Assembly: GCA_031216445.1 (NCBI GenBank)
Contig: CM062215.1
Coordinates: 1,236,501-1,300,500, forward strand
Direction: 5' to 3'
DNA from: Lateolabrax maculatus
Lineage: Eukaryota; Chordata; Actinopteri; Acropomatiformes; Lateolabracidae
Length of the DNA: 64,000 nucleotides
Positions within the stretch are counted from its first letter, which is position 1; each line of letters starts with the position of its first letter. Position numbers and translations under genes: made by a program. The notes under the pieces were generated by a model that had not been told where the DNA came from, made no database searches, and saw only the letters and a program-made list of their open reading frames with translations. This document shows positions 11,901-27,200 of this stretch, in pieces.

Positions 11901-14900
11901 AGTACAGGCCCTATACTTTTACTAACTACTCCTGACAGGTTCAGCAGATCTGACTCAAATTTGGTCAGAAATGTTTTCAGACGCTGATGATGGTAAATAG
12001 TGAAGCTTTTCAGTTTTCATTTAACGCAGCTGCCATGGTGATGCATTACTCGCCATGAAAAAGGAAGCTGTTCTTAATGGGTTAGAGATGTTTGAAAACT
12101 GCAGTTAAATATTTCTAAAGAGAAAGCTGCGTACTCCCTCTCTGTTCTCTGCTGTACTGGTTCGGTCAGACACTGACCTTCATTAAGACAAGTTAGTTAA
12201 CTGACAGCTATGTTTCATATTTCACTTCAGTGGACTAAACACATGAGTGAGTAGTTTGGTGCATGGTGTACTGGAGTCAGAGCAGGGAAATACTCCCCTT
12301 TCTATTTACTGAATCCAGGATTCATTTACAATCAACAATCGATTCTGAATCATGACACCAGAAATCTAATTGGATCATTTTAATGCTGCAGCTGCTCGTG
12401 GTGAAGCTGATATTAACTACTTTAGTTTATATCCTGCTGGGTTGTTTCACCTATAAGAAGAGCTCATGTTTTATAAACTGATCACACATGTATATAAAAT
12501 CTGAAAGTGCAAAGTATAAAAGTGTACTTCAGTACGGGACCTGAGTAAATGTATTTACAGTAGTTACTTTCCACCACTGGTAATTAAGTCTAAATGTGGA
12601 TTTGTTTAGCTGCAGTGGATCTTCTGTCTGGAGTTTCTGGCATCAATAGTTATTTAACATCCTGTTTACCAGACACTGGATCAGCAGTGGCTTGTTTTAT
12701 TGCTGATTACCACTTCCTGTCCCCACAGTCTGAGCTGTAAGTCCTACTATAGACCCCCAACTCACTTCAGACGACTGACAGACATGTGGATAAAGGCCCC
12801 AGGTGTAAATACAATACTGATGACAAAGAAACATCACAGGAACATTTAGAGTAGTTTGGTGATGTTACAATTTATGCAACATGAAACATTTGCATAACTT
12901 TATTTAGGAACCAGCTCTTCATATGAAGAGTTAAATCATGTAAAGTACAATTCATTTACCTGAGCTGTGAGATATAAGGCAGACACTGTAGGAAACTCCT
13001 CACTTCACTCTCTTCATCTGAGCAGCCTGTCAGCTCCACTGGTTTCTTCTCTGGTTGGAGTTTCAGCACTTCCAGGAGGATGGAGGTCTTTCTCTCTGAG
13101 AGGTTTATGGACCAGACTGAAGGAGCTGACTGGAAAACTGACTGTAATGATGGAAGGACTCTCAGACCTGTTTTAGTCTCATAGTCCTTCAAGTGGGAGC
13201 ACACATCCAGCAGGAAATCATGACGATATTGTTTATCATCATCATCATCATCATCATAATCATCATAATCATCATCATCATCCATGTATCTGTATCTAAG
13301 AGGGAATGTTTCATATCTGCAGACTGATGACAGCAGCTCCAGTATCTTCTCTCCTGTCTGCTGTTCTCTCTCTGCTGCTGCACAGAACAGATTCACAAAG
13401 AACCTGGTTACTTTATGACGATCTGACCGACTACGATCAACACTGAAATAAAGAGAAGGAAACATTTAGTGATGATTTGATCTCAGCTGCATGAATACAA
13501 CAACACACTACTGATGGACTCCATCTTGTTCATGCCTCTCCTGTATAAAATCAAATCATCTCTGGACTTTTACTGACTCACAACACAAACACTCATCCTG
13601 TGTCTGAAAGATTTGATAACTTGTCCTTTTCTTCACTTTATGTCATTTTACTTGGTGTACGAGTTTAAAGTGTAAAATATATTCACAATATATAAATATA
13701 CACAGTGGAACAACAACATCTAGAGTCCACATCAAGAACAACAGTGACAGGAAATCCCATCATGCAATGCTTCCCCTCGCTCCTGAGATGACAGACGTGT
13801 AAATTACAGTTCTGCTGCACTACATCTGTCTGTGTTGACACTAAATGATGATGACTGTCTGAAATCTGTCTACTCACCTACAACCAACAGGAAGTCAGCC
13901 ATTTTGAATTTAACGTCACATTTTAGTGTATTTTAGCCATTTTCAGGGTTCAGACTTTAACGAACATTTAACCAGAGCAACTTCAAATTTGGTCGATGTC
14001 ATCTAAAGCCCTTAGGGATCCAAGTTACTCAGCTTCTGAGTTTTCATGGAACGCCGGCGAATTTTGATGTTCCACCATTAAGACAGGAAGTTCTTCTAAC
14101 TCAAATGTACTTTGTCCAATCTGCTACAAATTTCACATGTTTGACGAGAGTCCCGGCCAGAAGACATCTACAGGCCAATATCGACTCACAGTCAAAGTGC
14201 TGCCTACAGACAACAGGACATTACATGTTTTATACTCTGATGTATTCCTCCAAGCGGGTTGACCAGATTCACCTCAAATGTGGTCAGAAATGACCTGAAG
14301 AACCTGATGATGTTTTATTGTAAAGATTGTGAGTTTCCATCAAATGGCGTTCCAGCGAACTTCAATGTTAAGACAGGAAGAAATAGTGTTGTAACTTGAC
14401 TCCACACTGTCACAGCTTTATCAAATTTCTCACATTTGATAAAAATCCCGGCCTGAACACATCTACAAGCCAATATTGAATTATAGTCATAGCGCCACCT
14501 ACTGGCAACAGGAAAGTACAGGCCCTATACTTTTACTAACTACTCCTGACAGGTTCAGCAGATCTGACTCAAATTTGGTCAGAAAAGTTTTCAGACGCTG
14601 ATGATGGTAAATAGTGAAGCTTTTCAGTTTTCATTTAACGCAGCTGCCATGGTGATGCATTACTCGCCATGAAAAAGGAAGCTGTTCTTGATGGGTTAGA
14701 GATGTTTGAAAACTGCAGTTAAATATTTCTAAAGAGAAAGCTGCGTACTCCCTCTCTGTTCTCTGCTGTACTGGTTCGGTCAGACACTGACCTTCATTAA
14801 GACAAGTTAGTTAACTGACAGCTATGTTTCATATTTCACTTCAGTGGACTAAACACATGAGTGAGTAGTTTGGTGCATGGTGTACTGGAGTCAGAGCAGG

Positions 14901-17900
14901 GAAATACTCCCCTTTCTATTTACTGAATCCAGGATTCATTTACAATCAACAATCGATTTTAAATCATGACACCAGAAATCTAATTGGATCATTTTAATGC
15001 TGCAGCTGCTCGTGGTGAAGCTGATATTAACTACTTTAGTTTATATCCTGCTGGGTTGTTTCACCTATAAGAAGAGCTCATGTTTTATAAACTGATCACA
15101 CATGTATATAAAATCTGAAAGTGCAAAGTATAAAAGTGTACTTCAGTACGGGACCTGAGTAAATGTATTTACAGTAGTTACTTTCCACCACTGGTAATTA
15201 AGTCTAAATGTGGATTTGTTTAGCTGCAGTGGATCTTCTGTCTGGAGTTTCTGGCATCAATAGTTATTTAACATCCTGTTTACCAGACACTGGATCAGCA
15301 GTGGCTTGTTTTATTGTTGATTACCACTTCCTGTCCCCACAGTCTGAGCTGTAAGTCCTACTATAGACCCCCAACTCACTTCAGACGACTGACAGACATG
15401 TGGATAAAGGCCCCAGGTGTAAATACAATACTGATGACAAAGAAACATCACAGGAACATTTAGAGTAGTTTGGTGATGTTACAATTTATGCAACATGAAA
15501 CATTTGCATAACTTTATTTAGGAACCAGCTCTTCATATGAAGAGTTAAATCATGTAAAGTACAATTCATTTACCTGAGCTGTGAGATATAAGGCAGACAC
15601 TGTAGGAAACTCCTCACTTCACTCTCTTCATCTGAGCAGCCTGTCAGCTTCACTGGTTTCTTCTCTGGTTGGAGTTTCAGCACTTCCAGGAGGATGGAGG
15701 TCTTTCTCTCTGAGAGGTTTATGGACCAGACTGAAGGAGCTGACTGGAAAACTGACTGTAATGATGGAAGGACTCTCAGACCTGTTTTAGTCTCATAGTC
15801 CTTCAAGTGGGAGCACACATCCAGCAGGAAATCACGACGATATTGTTCATCATAATCATCCATGTATCTGTCACTCAGAGGGAATGTTTCATATCTGCAG
15901 ACTGATGACAGCAGCTCCAGTGTCTTCTCTCCTGTCTGCTGTTCTCTCTCTGCTGCTGCACAGAACAGATTCCCAAAGAACCTGGTTACTTTATGACGAT
16001 CTGACCGACTACGATCAACACTGAAATAAAGAGAAGGAAACATTTAGTGATGATTTGATCTCAGCTGCATGAATACAACAACACACTACTGATGGACTCC
16101 ATCTTGTTCATGCCTCTCCTGTATAAAATCAAATCATTTCTGGACTTTTACTGACTCACAACACAAACACTCATCCTGTGTCTGAAAGATTTGATAACTT
16201 GTCCTTTTCTTCACTTTATGTCATTTTACTTGGTGTACGAGTTTAAAGTGTAAAATATATTCACAATATATAAATATACACAGTGGAACAACAACATCTA
16301 GAGTCCACATCAAGAACAACAGTGACAGGAAATCCCATCATGCAATGCTTCCCCTCGCTCCTGAGATGACAGACGTGTAAATTACAGTTCTGCTGCACTA
16401 CATCTGTCTGTGTTGACACTAAATGATGATGACTGTCTGAAATCTTCATCTGCTGCTCACTATACAGCTGGCAGAGTTTTCATCACGGCCAGTAAACTTC
16501 ACTCCAGTCAGTTAAAAAGGAAGCTACATGCAGCATTCCTGGTTGCTGTTCATCTAAAGAGATGCCACCTATTTTATCCTTGCAACAATATTTTCTTTTT
16601 ATGTTTCAACTGTTTATTTTTAAGCTGCTGAGATATTTAAAAAAAAGCCAAAACCAGTTTAAACAGTGAGGACTGCATGTTGTCTCAGAGCTACATGGTT
16701 CTTATTATTATTCACATCATTCATTATTCTCATCCAGGCAGCAGACTGTGACATGTTTCAACAGTGTTGCAGTTAAATATTTCTAAAGAGAAAGCTGCGT
16801 ACTCCCTCTCTGTTCTCTGCTGTACTGGTTCGGTCAGACACTGACCTTCATTAAGACAAGTTAGTTAACTGACAGCTATGTTTCATATTTCACTTCAGTG
16901 GACTAAACACATGAGTGAGTGGTTTGGTGCATGGTGTACTGGAGTCAGAGCAGGGAAATACTCCCCTTTCTATTTACTGAATCCAGGATTCATTTACAAT
17001 CAACAATCGATTCTGAATCATGACACCAGAAATGGTGAAGCTGATATTTACCTGAGCTGTGAGATATAAGGCAGACACTGTAGGAAACTCCTCACTTCAC
17101 TCTTTTTATTTGAGCAGCCTGTCAGCTTCACTGGTTTCTTCTCTGGTTGGAGTTTCAGCACTTCCAGGAGGATGGAGGTCTTTCTCTCTGAGAGGTTTAT
17201 GGACCAGACTGAAGGAGCTGACTGGAAAACTGACTGTAATGATGGAAGGACTCTCAGACCTGTTTCAGTCTCATAGTCCTTCAAGTGGGAGCACAGATCC
17301 AGCAGGAAATCACGACGATATTGTTCATCATCATCATCATCCATGTATCTGTCACTCAGAGGGAATGTTTCATATCTGCAGACTGATGACAGCAGCTCCA
17401 GTATCTTCTCTCTTGTCTGCTGTTCTCTCTCTGCTGCACAGAACAGATTCACAAAGAACCTGGTTACTTTATGACGATCTGACCAACGATCAACACTGAA
17501 ATAAAGAGTAGGAAACATTTAGTGATGATTTGATCTCAGCTGCATGAATACAACAACACACTACTGATGGACTCCATCTTGTTCATGCCTCTCCTGTATA
17601 AAATCAAATCATTTCTGGACTTTTACTGACTCACAACACAAACACTCATCCTGTGTCTGAAAGATTTGATAACTTGTCCTTTTCTTCACTTTATGTCATT
17701 TTACTTGGTGTACGAGTTTAAAGTGTAAAATATATTCACAATATATAAATATACACAGTGGAACAACAACATCTAGAGTCCACATCAAGAACAACAGTGA
17801 CAGGAAATCCCATCATGCAATGCTTCCCCTCGCTCCTGAGATGACAGACGTGTAAATTACAGTTCTGCTGCACTACATCTGTCTGTGTTGACACTAAATG

Positions 17901-20666
17901 ATGATGACTGTCTGAAATCTTCAGTTAAATATTTCTAAAGAGAAAGCTGCGTACTCCCTCTCTGTTCTCTGCTGTACTGGTTCGGTCAGACACTGACCTT
18001 CATTAAGACAAGTTAGTTAACTGACAGCTATGTTTCATATTTCACTTCAGTGGACTAAACACATGAGTGAGTGGTTTGGTGCATGGTGTACTGGAGTCAG
18101 AGCAGGGAAATACTCCCCTTTCTATTTACTGAATCCAGGATTCATTTACAATCAACAATCGATTCTGAATCATGACACCAGAAATATAATTGGATCATTT
18201 TAATGCTGCAGCTGCTCGTGGTGAAGCTGATATTAACTACTTTAGTTTATATCCTGCTGGGTTGTTTCACCTATAAGAAGAGCTCATGTTTTATAAACTG
18301 ATCACACATGTATATAAAATCTGAAAGTGCAAAGTATAAAAGTGTACTTCAGTACAGGACCTGAGTAAATGTATTTACAGTAGTTACTTTCCACCACTGG
18401 TAATTAAGTCTAAATGTGGATTTGTTTAGCTGCAGTGGATCTTCTGTCTGGAGTTTCTGGCATCAATAGTTATTTAACATCCTGTTTACCAGACACTGGA
18501 TCAGCAGTGGCTTGTTTTATTGTTGATTACCACTTCCTGTCCCCACAGTCTGAGCTGTAAGTCCTACTATAGACCCCCAACTCACTTCAGACGACTGACA
18601 GACATGTGGATAAAGGCCCCAGGTGTAAATACAATACTGATGACAAAGAAACATCACAGGAACATTTAGAGTAGTTTGGTGATGTTACAATTTATGCAAC
18701 ATGAAACATTTGCATAACTTTATTTAAGAAACAGATCTTCATATGAAGAGTTAAATCATGTAAAGTACAATTCATTTACCTGAGCTGTGAGATATAAGGC
18801 AGACACTGTAGGAAACTCCTCACTTCACTCTCTTCATCTGAGCAGCCTGTCAGCTTCACTGGTTTCTTCTCTGGTTGGAGTTTCAGCACTTCCAGGAGGA
18901 TGGAGGTCTTTCTCTCTGAGAGGTTTATGGACCAGACTGAAGGAGCTGACTGGAAGACTGACTGTAATGATGGAAGGACTCTCAGAGCTGTTTCAGGGTC
19001 ATAGGAGTACAGGTCCAGTAGGAAATCACACCATTTATGTTTAAGAGGGAATGTTTCATATCTGCAGACTGATGACAGCAGCTCCAGTATCTTCTCTCTT
19101 GTCTGCTGTTCTCTCTCTGCTGCACAGAACAGATTCCCAAAGAACCTGGTTTCCTCTGAAGGTTCTGATAACTGAGGCACGTAACTGAAATAACAATTAA
19201 AAAAACATGTGATGTAGTTTTCTTATCCAATAGAACTAAAACCTTTCTTAGGTATGAAACAGGTTCTAGTGAAAACAAAAATAATTGAAAAGATAATCAT
19301 TTACCTGAGCTGTGAGATATAAGGCAGATACTGTAGGAGACTCCTCACTTCACTCTCTTCATCTGAGCAGCCTGTCAGCTTCACTGGTTTCTTCTCTGGT
19401 TGGAGTTTCAGCACTTCCAGGAGGATGGAGGTCTTTGTCTCTGAGAGGTTTATGGACCAGACTGAAGGAGCTGACTGGAAAACTGACTGTAATGATGGAA
19501 GGACTCTCAGACCTGTTTTAGTCTCATAGTCCTTCAAGTGGGAGCACACATCCAGCAGGAAATCACACTGATATTGTTTATCATCACCATCCATGTATCT
19601 GTATCTAAGAGGGAATGTTTCATATCTGCAGACTGATGACAGCAGCTCCAGTATCTTCTCTCTTGTCTGCTGTTCTCTCTCTGCTGCACAGAACAGATTC
19701 ACAAAGAACCTGGTTACTTTATGACGATCTGACTGACGACGATCAACACTGAAATAAAGAGAAGGAAACATTTAGTGATGATTTGATCTCAGCTGCATGA
19801 ATACAACAACACACTACTGATGGACTCCATCTTGTTCATGCCTCTCCTGTATAAAATCAAATCATTTCTGGACTTTACAGTCCAGTTTACGCCACAGTCA
19901 GTAAACTTCACTCCAGTCAGTTAAAAAGGAAGCTACATGCAGCATTCCTGGATGCTGTTCATTTAAAGAGATGCCACCTATGTTATCTTTGCAACAATAT
20001 TTTCTTTTTATGTTTCAACTGTTTATTTTTAAGCTGCTGAGATATTTAAAAAAAGCCAAAACCAGTTTAAACAGCGAGGACTGCATGTTGTCTCAGAGCT
20101 ACATGGTTCTTATTATTATTCACATCATTTCATTACTCTCATACATATTAACTACTTTAGTTTATATCCTGCTGGGTTGTTTCATCTATAAGAAGAGCTC
20201 ATGTTTTATAAACTGATCACACATGTATATAAAATCTGAAAGTGCAAAGTAACAAGCAAATTAAAACGGTCAGTTAACTAGAAAAGGCAATTTCTGAAGA
20301 AATTGTGGTGTGAATGCTGACTGCTGAGGGGCTGACGCTAAGCTGGATTCCTGAAGTTGAGCACAGAGAGTTGAATAATATCAACAATGTATGAAAGATG
20401 TGTAATAGTTGAATGTTGTTTAAAGGCTGGCGCTAAACTGGATTGCTGGCTTGAATTTGCGTGAAAAAGCAGCTGAAGGGAGTATGAATTAGTAAGAAAA
20501 GTGGGAAATGGTCTAAATCTTATGAATGGGAGATAAAAGTTGAATAAAACTGAGAATGTATGAAAGATGTTCAAGATTTTCTGGTTTGAATAGAGTTTAC
20601 ACCTGAAAGTATGAATGAGCAGATGAGACTTGAAAAATGCTTGAAAAACTGTTAAAATGTCAAAAT

Positions 20667-20702
<36 letters not shown>

Positions 20703-21178
20703 TCACATCCACCAACTGCTGTTAACTGCCGTCTCAGTCCTTAGTCAGACTGGATGTTTTATGGAGGATAACATGAAAGTAAGATATCTAACCAAAGCTC
20801 ATTACTCTTATTGCTTGAAAAAGTCAAAAAAATGGCAAACTCCTGTGAGTGTGTTTGTGTTTGTCACACCCACTAACTGCTGTTAACTGCCGTCTCAGTC
20901 TTTGGTTAGACTAGACTACAAAAGTTGGAAATTATCTAAATCTTATGAATGGGAGTTAAAAGTTGAATAAAACTGAGAATGTATGAAAGATGTTCAAGAT
21001 TTTGTGGTTTGAATAGAGTTTACACCTGAAAGTATGAATGACCAGATTAGACTTGAAAATAGTTGAAAAACTCTAAAACTGCCTGTGTGTGTGTCTGTGT
21101 GTGTGTGAATGTGTGTGTGTGTGTGTGTGTGTGTGTGTCTGTGTGTGTGTGTGTCTCTGTGTGTGTGTGTGTGTGTGT

Positions 21179-21219
<41 letters not shown>

Positions 21220-24200
21220 TGTGTGTCTCTCTCTGTGTGTGTGTGTGTGTCTGTGTGTGTGTGTGTCTGTGTGTGTGTGAATGTGTGTGTGTGTGTGTCT
21301 GTGTGTCTGTGTGTCTGTGTGTGTGTCTGTGTGTGTCTCTGTGTGTGTGTGTGTGTGTCTGTGTGTGTGTGTGTGTGTGTCTGTGTGTGTGTGTGTGTGT
21401 GTGTCTGTGTGTGTGTGTCTCTGTGTGTTTGTGTGTGTGTCTGTGTGTGTGTGTGTGTCTCTGTGTGTGTGTGTGTCTGTGTGTGTGTGTGTGTGTGTCT
21501 GTGTGTCTGTGTGTGTGTGTGTCTCTGTGTGTCTCTCTGTGTGTGTGTGTGTGTGTGTGTGTCTCTGTGTGTCTCTCTGTGTGTGTGTGTGTCTCTGTGT
21601 GTGTCTCTGTGTGTGTGCGCGTGTGTGTGTGTCTGTGTGTGTGTGTGTGTGTGTCTGTGTGTCTGTGTGTGTGTGTGTCTCTGTGTGTCTCTCTGTGTGT
21701 GTGTGTGTGTGTGTGTGTCTCTGTGTGTCTCTCTGTGTGTGTGTGTGTCTCTGTGTGTGTCTCTGTGTGTGTGCGCGTGTGTGTGTGTCTGTGTGTGTGT
21801 GTCTGTGTGTGTGTGTGTGTGTGTCTCTCTGTGTGTCAGGCTGCAGTCAGTGGTTGCCATGGTGATGGCCACAGCACTTTTCCCCTCCTCTACTTTCTGG
21901 TCTCAGTTAACATTGCAGTATATGCAGCTCTTGGCTGGTACACCTGTCACTTGAGGACTCGTAGAGCCAAAAGTTTAGGTCCGATTGCTACCGTAGCCAC
22001 ACTTCTGCGACTGTAACAAATTTTCCTACGTTCTGATGTAAAATCACGTATGAGGAGTGAAAATTGTGGCACTGGGAGCAATTTGAGTAGAAATTTTTGA
22101 GTTGAGTTTCAATCTCCTCCCCACTCTAGCTTTGAACATGACACCACACACACTCATGTGAAAATGTCAGAACGGCTGAAATTTTCATGATTTTTGAAAG
22201 GAGATTGTATAAAAAATATGAATGATCTGGAAGAGTTGAATTTATGCCACAAAGTCCAAAGTGTTGTGAACGTTTCAATGTTAGAATGACGTTTTTTACA
22301 TGAAAGTATGAAGGATTTGGAAGACTTTGAAGATGAGTGGTTTTGAATGTTTTTCTCATTGACTTTCATTATAACTAAGTTTTAAACAAAGTTGAATATT
22401 TTTAAAAGTATTAATGGGATTTGAATGTTGAATAATACCTTGAATGTACGAAAGATTTGGAACTTTTACAAGTTTGAATGGAGTTTGTAGCTGACAGTAT
22501 AGATGAGTAGTGAAAAGTTAAATAGGCATGAAAAAGTGGGAAAATGGTGAAATTTTGAACAATCCGCCCATTCATTTAAATGGAGCAAAAGTCCCGGAAA
22601 ACGATGAATATTTCAGAAAGTATGAATGTTATGAAAAAGTTGAATACAAGCAATAATGTCCTAATTGATCTGAACGTTTCGATGTTTGAATGAAGTTTCT
22701 AAGTTGAAAAATGTGGAAGGAGACGACTCACAAAAAAAGCGGTCTGAAGAATAATAATAATAATAATACATTTTTAGAATGTATTATTATTGTATTGGTG
22801 TGAATGCCTGTAGAATAAAATATAATATTATATTTAATATATTAATATTAAAATATAATATTATATATAATATTATATTATATTGGTGTGAATGCTGATA
22901 TAGTGTAAAGCGGTAAAGAGAACAATATCTCCCTCTGAAATGGGCTAGAGTCCAAATATAAAGAAGCAGAAGATGGAAATACTTCAGAAAAGTATAAAAG
23001 TGTACTTCAGTACGGGACCTGAGTAAATGTATTTACAGTAGTTACTTTCCACCACTGGTAATTAAGTCTAAATGTGGATTTGTTTAGCTGCAGTGGATCT
23101 TCTGTCTGGAGTTTCTGGCATCAATAGTTATTTAACATCCTGTTTACCAGACACTGGATCAGCAGTGGCTTGTTTTATTGTTGATTACCACTTCCTGTCC
23201 CCACAGTCTGAGCTGTAAGTCCTACTATAGACCCCCAACTCACTTCAGACGACTGACAGACATGTGGATAAAGGCCCCAGGTGTAAATACAATACTGATG
23301 ACAAAGAAACATCACAGGAACATTTAGAGTAGTTTGGTGATGTTACAATTTATGCAACATGAAACATTTGCATAACTTTATTTAGGAACCAGCTCTTCAT
23401 ATGAAGAGTTAAATCATGTAAAGTACAATTCATTTACCTGAGCTGTGAGATATAAGGCAGACACTGTAGGAGACTCCTCACTTCACTCTCTTCATCTGAG
23501 CAGCCTGTCAGCTCCACTGGTTTCTTCTCTGGTTGGAGTTTCAGCACTTCCAGGAGGATGGAGGTCTTTCTCTCTGAGAGGTTTATGAACCAGACTGAAG
23601 GAGCTGACTGGAAAACTGACTGTAATGATGGAAGGACTCTCACACCTGTTTTAGTCTCAGAGTCCTTCAAGTGGGAGCACACATCCAGCAGGAAATCACG
23701 ACGATATTGTTCATCATCATCATCCATGTATCTGTCACTCAGAGGGAATGTTTCATATCTGCAGACTGATGACAGCAGCTCCAGTATCTTCTCTCTTGTC
23801 TGCTGTTCTCTCTCTGCTGCACAGAACAGATTCACAAAGAACCTGGTTACTTTATGACGATCTGACCAACGATCAACACTGAAATAAAGAGAAGGAAACA
23901 TTTAGTGATGATTTGATCTCAGCTGCATGAATACAACAACACACTACTGATGGACTCCATCTTGTTCATGCCTCTCCTGTATAAAATCAAATCATTTCTG
24001 GACTTTTACTGACTCACAACACAAACACTCATCCTGTGTCTGAAAGATTTGATAACTTGTCCTTTTCTTCACTTTATGTCATTTTACTTGGTGTACGAGT
24101 TTAAAGTGTAAAATATATTCACAATATATAAATATACACAGTGGAACAACAACATCTAGAGTCCACATCAAGAACAACAGTGACAGGAAATCCCATCATG

Positions 24201-27200
24201 CAATGCTTCCCCTCGCTCCTGAGATGACAGACGTGTAAATTACAGTTCTGCTGCACTACATCTGTCTGTGTTGACACTAAATGATGATGACTGTCTGAAA
24301 TCTTCATCTGCTGCTCACTATACAGCTGGCAGAGTTTTCATCACGGCCAGTAAACTTCACTCCAGTCAGTTAAAAAGGAAGCTACATGCAGCATTCCTGG
24401 TTACTGTTCATTTAAAGAGATGCCACCTATTTTATCCTTGCAACAATATTTTCTTTTTATGTTTCAACTGTTTATTTTTAAGCTGCTGAGATATTTAAAA
24501 AAAGCCAAAACCAGTTTAAACAGTGAGGACTGCATGTTGTCTCAGAGCTACATGGTTCTTATTATTATTCACATCATTCATTATTCTCATCCAGGCAGCA
24601 GACTGTGACATGTTTCCACAGTGTTGCAGTTGAAGAAGAATACACATTGGGGCCCTCTCCAGACTTGTTAATTGACTATGGGAGGCCCCTTGATCCCCCT
24701 TCATACTGATCAAGAATACACACTGGGGCTCCCCCACAGACCAGGAGCCACTTCCCCTCTGCCACTCTTGACCCTTTGATCTTGTCAACTAGGTGTCGCC
24801 TGCAAGTCTGAAAGCAAATGTCTCCTTCCTACCTTTTGTCTCCTGTTGTTCTTACGTCACTCCTTTGTTCTTACTGTATAAAACTGTATCTCTGTCTTGA
24901 CTCTTGGTCCATTCACCGACTCAGATCCGCTCCGTGTCTGTCAGTGCACCAGTGTGCTGGCATGCTTGAATAAACTCACATTACTACAGCAAACCTCTAA
25001 CCTGGACTTGGATGTTTCCACAGTGTTGCAGTTAAATATTTCTAAAGAGAAAGCTGCGTACTCCCTCTCTGTTCTCTGCTGTACTGGTTCGGTCAGACAC
25101 TGACCTTCATTAAGACAAGTTAGTTAACTGACAGCTATGTTTCATATTTCACTTCAGTGGACTAAACACATGAGTGAGTGGTTTGGTGCATGGTGTACTG
25201 GAGTCAGAGCAGGGAAATACTCCCCTTTCTATTTACTGAATCCAGGATTCATTTACAATCAACAATCGATTCTGAATCATGACACCAGAAATCTAATTTG
25301 ATCATTTTAATGCTGCAGCTGCTCGTGGTGAAGCTGATATTAACTACTTTAGTTTATATCCTGCTGGGTTGTTTCATCTATAAGAAGAGCTCATGTTTTA
25401 TAAACTGATCACACATGTATATAAAATCTGAAAGTGCAAAGTATAAAAGTGTACTTCAGTACAGGACCTGAGTAAATGTATTTACAGTAGTTACTTTCCA
25501 CCACTGGTAATTAAGTCTAAATGTGGATTTGTTTAGCTGCAGTGGATCTTCTGTCTGGAGTTTCTGGCATCAATAGTTATTTAACATCCTGTTTACCAGA
25601 CACTGGATCAGCAGTGGCTTGTTTTATTGTTGATTACCACTTCCTGTCCCCACAGTCTGAGCTGTAAGTCCTACTATAGACACCCAACTCACTTCAGACG
25701 ACTGACAGACATGTGGATAAAGGCCCCAGGTGTAAATACAATACTGATGACAAAGGAACATCACAGGAACATTTAGAGTAGTTTGGTGATGTTACAATTT
25801 ATGCAACATGAAAGATTTGCATAACTTTATTTAGGAAACAGCTCTTCATATGAAGAGTTAAATCATATAAAGTACAATTCATTTACCTGAGCTGTGAGAT
25901 ATAAGGCAGACACTGTAGGAAACTCCTCACTTCACTCTCTTCATCTGAGCAGCCTGTCAGCTCCACTGGTTTCTTCTCTGGTTGGAGTTTCAGCACTTCC
26001 AGGAGGATGGAGGTCTTTCTCTCTGAGAGGTTTATGGACCAGACTGAAGGAGCTGACTGGAAAACTGACTGTAATGATGGAAGGACTCTCAGACCTGTTT
26101 CAGTCTCATAGTCCTTCAAGTGGGAGCACACATCCAGCAGGAAATCACAACGATATTGTTCATCATCATCATCATAATCATCCATGTATCTGTCTCTAAG
26201 AGGGAATGTTTCATATCTGCAGACTGATGACAGCAGCTCCAGTATCTTCTCTCCTGTCTGCTGTTCTCTCTCTGCTGCTGCACAGAACAGATTCCCAATG
26301 AACCTGGTTACTTTATGATGACCTGACCAACGAGGAACAACACTGAAATAAAGAGAAGGAAACATTTAGTGATGATTTGATCTCAGCTGCATAAATACAA
26401 CAACACACTACTGATGGACTCCATCTTGTTCATGCCTCTCCTGTATAAAATCAAATCATTTCTGGACTTTTACTGACTCACAACACAAACACTCATCCTG
26501 TGTCTGAAAGATTTGATAACTTGTCCTTTTCTTCACTTTATGTCATTTTACTTGGTGTACGAGTTTAAAGTGTAAAATATATTCACAATATATAAATATA
26601 CACAGTGGAACAACAACATCTAGAGTCCACATCAAGAACAACAGTGACAGGAAATCCCATCATGCAATGCTTCCCCTTGCTCCTGAGATGACAGACGTGT
26701 AAATTACAGTTCTGCTGCACTACATCTGTCTGTGTTGACACTAAATGATGATGACTGTCTGAAATCTTTCTTCTCACCTACAACCAACAGGAAGTCAGCC
26801 ATTTTGAATTTAACGTCACATTTTAGTGTATTTTTGCCATTTACAGGGTTCAGACTTTAACGAACATTTAACCAGAGCAACTTCAAATTTGGTCGATGTC
26901 ATCTAAAGCCCTTAGGGATCCAAGTTACTCAGCTTTTAAATTTTCATGGAACGCCGGCAAATTTTGTTGTTCCACCATTAAGACAGGAAGTTCTTCTAAC
27001 TCAAATGTACTTTGTCCAATCTGCTACAAATTTCACATGTTTGACGAGAGTCCCGGCCAGAAGACATCTACAGGCCAATATCGACTCACAGTCAAAGTGC
27101 TGCCTACAGACAACAGGACATTACATGTTTTATACTCTGATGTATTCCTCCAAGCGGGTTGACCAGATTCACCTCAAATGTGGTCAGAAATGACCTGAAG

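Noticed and set aside
21063..22016. Long open frames of Cys-Val and Thr-His repeats
   Set aside because: Pure product of the TG/CA microsatellite; open in many frames and both strands.
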